From Actinobacteria bacterium RBG_16_64_13 (GTDB lineage Bacteria; Actinomycetota; Thermoleophilia; RBG-16-64-13): DNA of 16,743 bases. The stretch is taken from contig MELN01000017.1 in NCBI GenBank assembly GCA_001768675.1, forward strand, positions 37,323-54,065. The letters run 5' to 3'. The notes under the pieces are model-generated. The model was not told the origin of the DNA and searched no databases. It saw nothing but the letters and a program-made list of their open reading frames with translations. Made by a program: the position numbers and the translations under genes. Shown here piece by piece: positions 13,375 through 16,743 of the stretch; position 1 is the stretch's first letter; each line of letters begins with the position of its first letter.

Positions 13375-15198
13375 TTGTCCGACAAGAGACGCAGGGTGAA
13401 GATCCGCGAAGCGATGCGATTGGGCCGAGCCCTGAGATTGGTCTGGTCCATCGCCCCGCGCTGGACGGCTGCCAGCGTCATCCTCACGGTTCTCCAGGGC
13501 ATCTTGCCACTTGCAGCCGTTTGGCTCATGAAACTCATCGTCGACAGGGTCGCGACGGGCATCACCGGACCGGATCATGGGGCGGCCTTCCGCGAGATAG
13601 CGGTCCTCATCGCGTGGGCGGCGGCTGTGGGGCTGGCGGTGGTCGTGATGCGCTCCTTGGCGGCCCTGACCGACCAGGTGCTTGGCCGTCTGGTCACGGA
13701 TCATGTCACCGATATCATCCACGCCCAATCGGTCGCCGTGGATCTGGAGTTCTACGAGAACCCTCGCTACCACGACGCCCTGTATCGAGCCCAGCAGGAA
13801 GCCCCTTACCGGCCCACGCAGATCGTCAACGACCTCACGAGCACCATACAGGCACTCGTCACACTCCTCGCGATGGCCGGGCTCTTGCTCACCCTGCATT
13901 GGGCCGTCGGTTTGATAGTCCTCGGCGCCGCGATCCCGGGCGCCTTCGTCCGCTTTCGGTTTGCGGGCAAGCTTTTCGCCTGGCGGAGCCGGCGCACCGA
14001 GGTCGAGCGGCAGGCATATTACGTTCACTGGCTACTTACCGACAGCGGCCACGCCAAGGAGGTCCGTCTGTTCGACCTCGGCGGACGCTTTCGTGAGCGG
14101 TACCGGCAGCTGCGGTCGCTGCTCAGACGCGAGCTTGTGGGCCTGACGGTCCGGCGGTCGCTCGCCGAGCTGGCTGCAGGTGCCGGCGCGGTCATCGCTG
14201 TGTTCGGCACGTTCGCCTTCATAGCGTGGCGCGCCGTCCAGGGCGTCATCACGGTAGGCATGATGGTCGCCTATTACCAGGCCTTTCAGACCAGTCTCGG
14301 GTCTCTGCAAGCGGTCCTACGCGGTTTCGCCGCCCTGTACGAGCACAACCTCTTCCTCAGCTACTACGATGAGTTCATGGCCCTCGAGCCCCGTGTGAGG
14401 CCACCCGCCCAGCCGTTGCCCATGCCGCGGCCCATGGCCGAGGGCATCCGCTTCGATAACGTCGACTTCAGCTATCCCGACACCGAGCGCATTGCGCTGC
14501 GAGATATCTCGCTCACCATCAAGCCGGGAGAAGTGACAGCCTTTGTCGGCCCCAACGGTTCGGGCAAGACCACTCTGGTCAAGCTGCTCTGCCGGCTCTA
14601 CGACCCGGCGGCGGGCGCCATCACCGTTGATGGCGTCGATCTCCGCCACCTGGATGTGGTCGATCTACGCCGGGATATCAGCGTCATCTTCCAGGACTTC
14701 GCCCAGTACCAGCTCACGGTGCGCGAGAACATCGGCCTTGGCAACGTGGGTGTGAGCGAGAAGGACCCCTCCATCGAGGCCGCTGCGCGTGACGCCGGCG
14801 CTCATGAGACCATCAGCGGTCTTCGTCATGGATACGACACCATTCTCGGCAAGTGGTTCGACGAGGGCGAGGAGCTGAGCGTTGGTGAATGGCAGAAGAT
14901 CGCCCTCGCCCGCGCCTTCGTGCGCAACGCGCAGATCCTGGTTTTGGACGAGCCCACCAGCGCGCTCGACCCCCAAGCCGAGTGGGACGTGTTCCAGCAC
15001 TTCAGGGAACTGGCTCGGGGCCGGGCCGTGGTGCTGATCAGTCACCGCTTCTCGACCGTGCGGACGGCCGACCGCATCCACATCTTCGATCAAGGGCGCA
15101 TCATCGAGAGCGGCACCCATGAAGAACTCGTGGCTCTGGATGGACGCTACGCTCAGATGTACGAGGTGCAGGCGCGGGCGTATCAACCCAGCAGCTAG
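13375..15198 (+). CDS. ABC exporter half-transporter (fused permease and ATPase)
   Basis: A 607-residue protein starting at TTG, supported by GGGAG (13363-13367) seven bases upstream; no ATG fits. The N-terminal ~320 residues contain about five or six hydrophobic membrane spans of the ABC exporter type. The ATPase domain has Walker A GPNGSGKTT (about 392), Q-loop IFQDF, signature LSVGEWQKIALAR (about 501), Walker B ILVLDEPTSALD (about 521) and H-loop ISHRFSTVR (about 557). It would act as a homodimer exporting a peptide, lipid or small molecule. The signature has V-G-E in place of the common S-G-G/S-G-Q, as in some exporters linked to RiPP and lasso-peptide clusters. There is no N-terminal C39 peptidase domain. 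Location beside the S26-GNAT and PF14907 genes suggests joint work on an exported peptide or surface polymer; the cargo is not encoded nearby. Confidence 0.92.
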   Translation: MSDKRRRVKIREAMRLGRALRLVWSIAPRWTAASVILTVLQGILPLAAVWLMKLIVDRVATGITGPDHGAAFREIAVLIAWAAAVGLAVVVMRSLAALTDQVLGRLVTDHVTDIIHAQSVAVDLEFYENPRYHDALYRAQQEAPYRPTQIVNDLTSTIQALVTLLAMAGLLLTLHWAVGLIVLGAAIPGAFVRFRFAGKLFAWRSRRTEVERQAYYVHWLLTDSGHAKEVRLFDLGGRFRERYRQLRSLLRRELVGLTVRRSLAELAAGAGAVIAVFGTFAFIAWRAVQGVITVGMMVAYYQAFQTSLGSLQAVLRGFAALYEHNLFLSYYDEFMALEPRVRPPAQPLPMPRPMAEGIRFDNVDFSYPDTERIALRDISLTIKPGEVTAFVGPNGSGKTTLVKLLCRLYDPAAGAITVDGVDLRHLDVVDLRRDISVIFQDFAQYQLTVRENIGLGNVGVSEKDPSIEAAARDAGAHETISGLRHGYDTILGKWFDEGEELSVGEWQKIALARAFVRNAQILVLDEPTSALDPQAEWDVFQHFRELARGRAVVLISHRFSTVRTADRIHIFDQGRIIESGTHEELVALDGRYAQMYEVQARAYQPSS

Positions 15199-15200
15199 TG

Positions 15201-15278
15201 GCCGAGGGGGCTTAGGGGCTCGCCTCGAGCACTGCGGGGTACCGCAAAGCTCTCGACCCACCCCTACGCCCCCTCGGC
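15201..15278. terminator. Three-tier hairpin between convergent genes
   Basis: It begins three bases after the ABC-exporter stop. Outer stem: GCCGAGGGGGC (15201-15211) with GCCCCCTCGGC (15268-15278), 11 perfect pairs, continued after one mismatch by six pairs (15213-15218 with 15261-15266). Middle stem: TCGAG (15225-15229) with CTCGA (15252-15256). Inner stem: TGCGG (15233-15237) with CCGCA (15242-15246) around a GGTA loop. There is no T-run. It is likely a bidirectional terminator or 3'-end structure for the exporter and the convergent BcrD-type gene; a structured small RNA is possible. Confidence 0.55.
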
Positions 15279-15318
15279 GCCCTACCCACACGGCTGCGCT
15301 CCCTCGCCCTCTTTGGAT

Positions 15319-15361
15319 GGGTGGCGCACGCCCTCGCTTTCGCTTCGGGCGGGTCGCACCC
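15319..15361. other. Second imperfect GC-rich hairpin in the 195-bp convergent spacer
   Basis: GGGTGGCGCACGCCC (15319-15333) can pair with GGGCGGGTCGCACCC (15347-15361) with bulges. The loop contains a tandem TCGCTT repeat. It lies downstream of the stop of the BcrD-type gene on the - strand and may be its 3' structure. High GC makes chance pairing possible. No other feature is visible in the spacer. Confidence 0.3.
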
Positions 15362-15393
15362 GGCGCGGCGGCGCCACGCCCGGCGCGTCTTCT

Positions 15394-16176
15394 CTATCTC
15401 GCTTGCGCGGCCTCCCACGCGATGAGAGCGGCGCCGTAAGCCCCCAGGTATTCGGCATCCGCCAGGACGTAGATATCCACCCCGCCAAGAGCTTCGGACA
15501 AGGATTTGACGAATCCGATGTTCAAAGCCGCCCCACCGCCGAGCACCACCGGATCCTCGATCCCGATGCGCCTTACCATGGTGGAGACCCGGCTGGCCAT
15601 GGCGTCGTGCACGGCCCGGGCGATGTCGCCTGGGGGCGTGTTCGCATGTATGAGGCTCACCACCTCCGACTCGGCGAACACCGTGCACTGGGCGTTCATG
15701 GGGATAGTCTGCGTCGAGTCGAGCGAAGCTTTGGAGAAGACGTCCAGGGGCATCTCCAGCGCTCGGCTCATGGCCTCCACGAAGGCCCCGGCGCCGGCCG
15801 CGCACTTCTCGTTGATTGCGAAATCCACCACCTTGCCACCGTCACCCAGCCGGATGGCCCGGGCCTCGTCGGCGCCCACGTCGATGACTGTGCGGGCCCC
15901 CGGGAACAGGTCGAACGCGCCCCGGGCGTCGGCGGCGATCTCGGTGGGCTGTTCGGCCGCGAAGGCCAGTGCTTTGCGCCCCGCGCCGGTGGCCGCCACC
16001 CTCTCGATGTCCTCACGCCTCACGCCCGCGGCGGCGGCAGCCTCGGAGAGCCCTCGCTCGGCCGACTCCTCGTGGTCGAAGCCCGAGGCCACGGCCGCCC
16101 TCGCCACCAGTTCGCCGTCCTTGATAAGCACGACATGCACGTTTTTTGCCCCGACATCGATCCCCGCTACGAGCAT
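15394..16176 (-). CDS. bcrD: BcrD/BadG/BzdQ-type benzoyl-CoA reductase ATPase subunit
   Basis: A 260-residue protein starting at ATG 16176, chosen because AAGGAG (16183-16188) lies six bases before it and the product then begins at the family P-loop, MLVAGIDVGAKN. An ATG at 16194 is in frame but has its AGGAG almost touching. NEKCAAGAG carries Cys125 and QCTVFAESE carries Cys164, the two ligands for the shared interface [4Fe-4S] cluster; GGGAALN (213-219) is the adenosine loop. The second phosphate loop reads VIDVGADEARAI in place of the DxGGQDxK found in BcrA and HgdC. A degenerate loop here is characteristic of D-type subunits as I recall them, which supports BcrD over HgdC. It should pair with the BcrA-type protein to deliver ATP-activated electrons. 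It overlaps the upstream oxidoreductase gene by 10 bases, so the two are coupled. Confidence 0.78.
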   Translation of the reverse strand: MLVAGIDVGAKNVHVVLIKDGELVARAAVASGFDHEESAERGLSEAAAAAGVRREDIERVAATGAGRKALAFAAEQPTEIAADARGAFDLFPGARTVIDVGADEARAIRLGDGGKVVDFAINEKCAAGAGAFVEAMSRALEMPLDVFSKASLDSTQTIPMNAQCTVFAESEVVSLIHANTPPGDIARAVHDAMASRVSTMVRRIGIEDPVVLGGGAALNIGFVKSLSEALGGVDIYVLADAEYLGAYGAALIAWEAAQAR

Positions 16177-16743
16177 GAGCCGCTCCTTCGCCATTCTCCT
16201 GGGTCCAGCGCAAGCCCCAGAGCCAACGCCTTGCTGTTCACCTCTTCATCGCCCGGCGGAGTCGTGTTCTCGACCGCCGCACGAAGCGACTGCACCGAGA
16301 CGACCCCGGTGATCCCCACAACGGCGGCCAAGGCCAACACGTCGGGCGTGGTGTCATCCTGCCCCGTGCCTTCGAGAGCAAGCCGCGTGAACGGTATGCC
16401 GTAACTCGTACCGACAAACGAAGGCGGCGCCGTGACGTTCTCCGAATCGTAGATAAGAATGCTGTCCGGGCGCAGGAGGTCAGAGTAACCTTTCGCCGAG
16501 TCCTGGGACAAGACAACGAGAAGGTCCCCCGACTGGAGCTCCGGATAGTCTATCGGACTGTCAGAGATGATGACATCGCTATGCCCGTATCCGCCACGGG
16601 CTTCCAAGCCATAGGTTTGCGTCTGCACCACGTAGCGGTGGTCCCGAGTGGCCGCCATGGCCAGAACGACCCCCATGAGCAGCACCCCCTGCTCGGCCGT
16701 CCCGCCAAAGCGTATCTCCAAGAAATCGCGGGCCGCCAGCAGG
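16167..16743 (-). CDS. 2-oxoacid:ferredoxin oxidoreductase gamma subunit (KorC/PorC type), cut at window edge
   Basis: At least 184 residues. A TTG at 16721 is a possible start but has no ribosome-binding site, and the frame stays open to the edge, so the true start is probably beyond it. EIRFGGTAEQGVLLMGVVLA is the gamma-domain opening, followed by QTQTYGLEARGGYGHSDVIISD, the signature of the family, and by DLLVVLSQDSAKGY. The gamma domain stabilises the alpha/beta core that oxidises pyruvate, 2-oxoglutarate or another 2-oxoacid and reduces ferredoxin. In Thauera-type benzoate degraders, 2-oxoglutarate:ferredoxin oxidoreductase regenerates the ferredoxin used by benzoyl-CoA reductase, so overlap with a BcrD-type gene fits that role. 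The substrate cannot be told from the gamma domain. Alpha and beta subunits presumably lie to the right. Confidence 0.85.
   Translation of the reverse strand, partial: LLAARDFLEIRFGGTAEQGVLLMGVVLAMAATRDHRYVVQTQTYGLEARGGYGHSDVIISDSPIDYPELQSGDLLVVLSQDSAKGYSDLLRPDSILIYDSENVTAPPSFVGTSYGIPFTRLALEGTGQDDTTPDVLALAAVVGITGVVSVQSLRAAVENTTPPGDEEVNSKALALGLALDPGEWRRSGSCS

Noticed and set aside
15313..16404. 363-codon + strand frame opposite the BcrD-type and oxidoreductase genes
   Set aside because: It crosses two well-supported genes on the other strand and has no motifs of its own.
1..16743. CRISPR arrays, tRNA or rRNA genes, transposases, integrases
   Set aside because: No regularly spaced repeats, cloverleaf-like segments, rRNA sequence or mobile-element proteins were seen.

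Overview
The window is about 16.7 kb of GC-rich bacterial DNA, almost fully coding, with tight gene packing and several GTG/TTG starts. Two BcrA/BcrD-type ATPases, a 2-oxoacid:ferredoxin oxidoreductase gamma subunit and several iron-sulfur proteins point to an anaerobe able to carry out ferredoxin-driven, ATP-dependent reductions, with benzoyl-CoA reduction the most likely. The taxon cannot be fixed from the sequence. A high-GC anaerobe such as a deep actinobacterial or deltaproteobacterial-type lineage is a reasonable guess, but only a guess.

Left block (+ strand, 3-6238). The C-terminal part of a CorC/HlyC-type CBS-domain protein overlaps by one base (TGATG) a 1398-residue dikinase-like protein. 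That protein has the ATP-grasp and phosphohistidine domains of PEP synthase/PPDK, no PEP-binding barrel, and an unexplained N-terminal region of about 900 residues. A long, divergent GAPDH homologue follows 45 bp later. The block ends in a perfect 17-bp hairpin. The convergent spacer up to 6433 holds a promoter-like element, a candidate small RNA with two anti-Shine-Dalgarno-like repeats, and a U-tailed hairpin.

Central block (- strand, 13326 to 6434). Seven genes have very short gaps or overlaps and probably form one operon. In transcription order they are: an S24/S26 peptidase-GNAT fusion; a PF14907-type nucleotidyltransferase; a Wzz/BY-kinase for polysaccharide chain-length control; a BcrA-type benzoyl-CoA reductase ATPase subunit; a small two-cluster ferredoxin; a NuoG-like multi-cluster iron-sulfur protein with an unexplained C-terminal domain; and a YfcE/MJ0936-type phosphoesterase. 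Joining cell-surface/export genes to a low-potential electron-transfer module is the most unusual feature of the layout.

Right block. An ABC exporter half-transporter (+ strand, 13375-15198) diverges from the central operon across a 48-bp intergenic region with overlapping -10 elements. Its stop is followed directly by a three-tier hairpin. A convergent operon then enters from the right edge (- strand): a 2-oxoacid:ferredoxin oxidoreductase gamma subunit (cut by the edge) overlapping a BcrD-type ATPase subunit. BcrA and BcrD normally act as a heterodimer. Here they lie in separate operons about 6 kb apart with export and polysaccharide genes between them, and the substrate-binding BcrB/BcrC subunits are not in the window.

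Working model (inference): the KorC-type enzyme reduces ferredoxin, the small ferredoxin and NuoG-like protein pass electrons on, and BcrA/BcrD couple ATP hydrolysis to delivery of one low-potential electron at a time to a reductase encoded elsewhere. The dikinase-like/GAPDH pair looks like a separate triose/PEP-level carbon module with altered chemistry.
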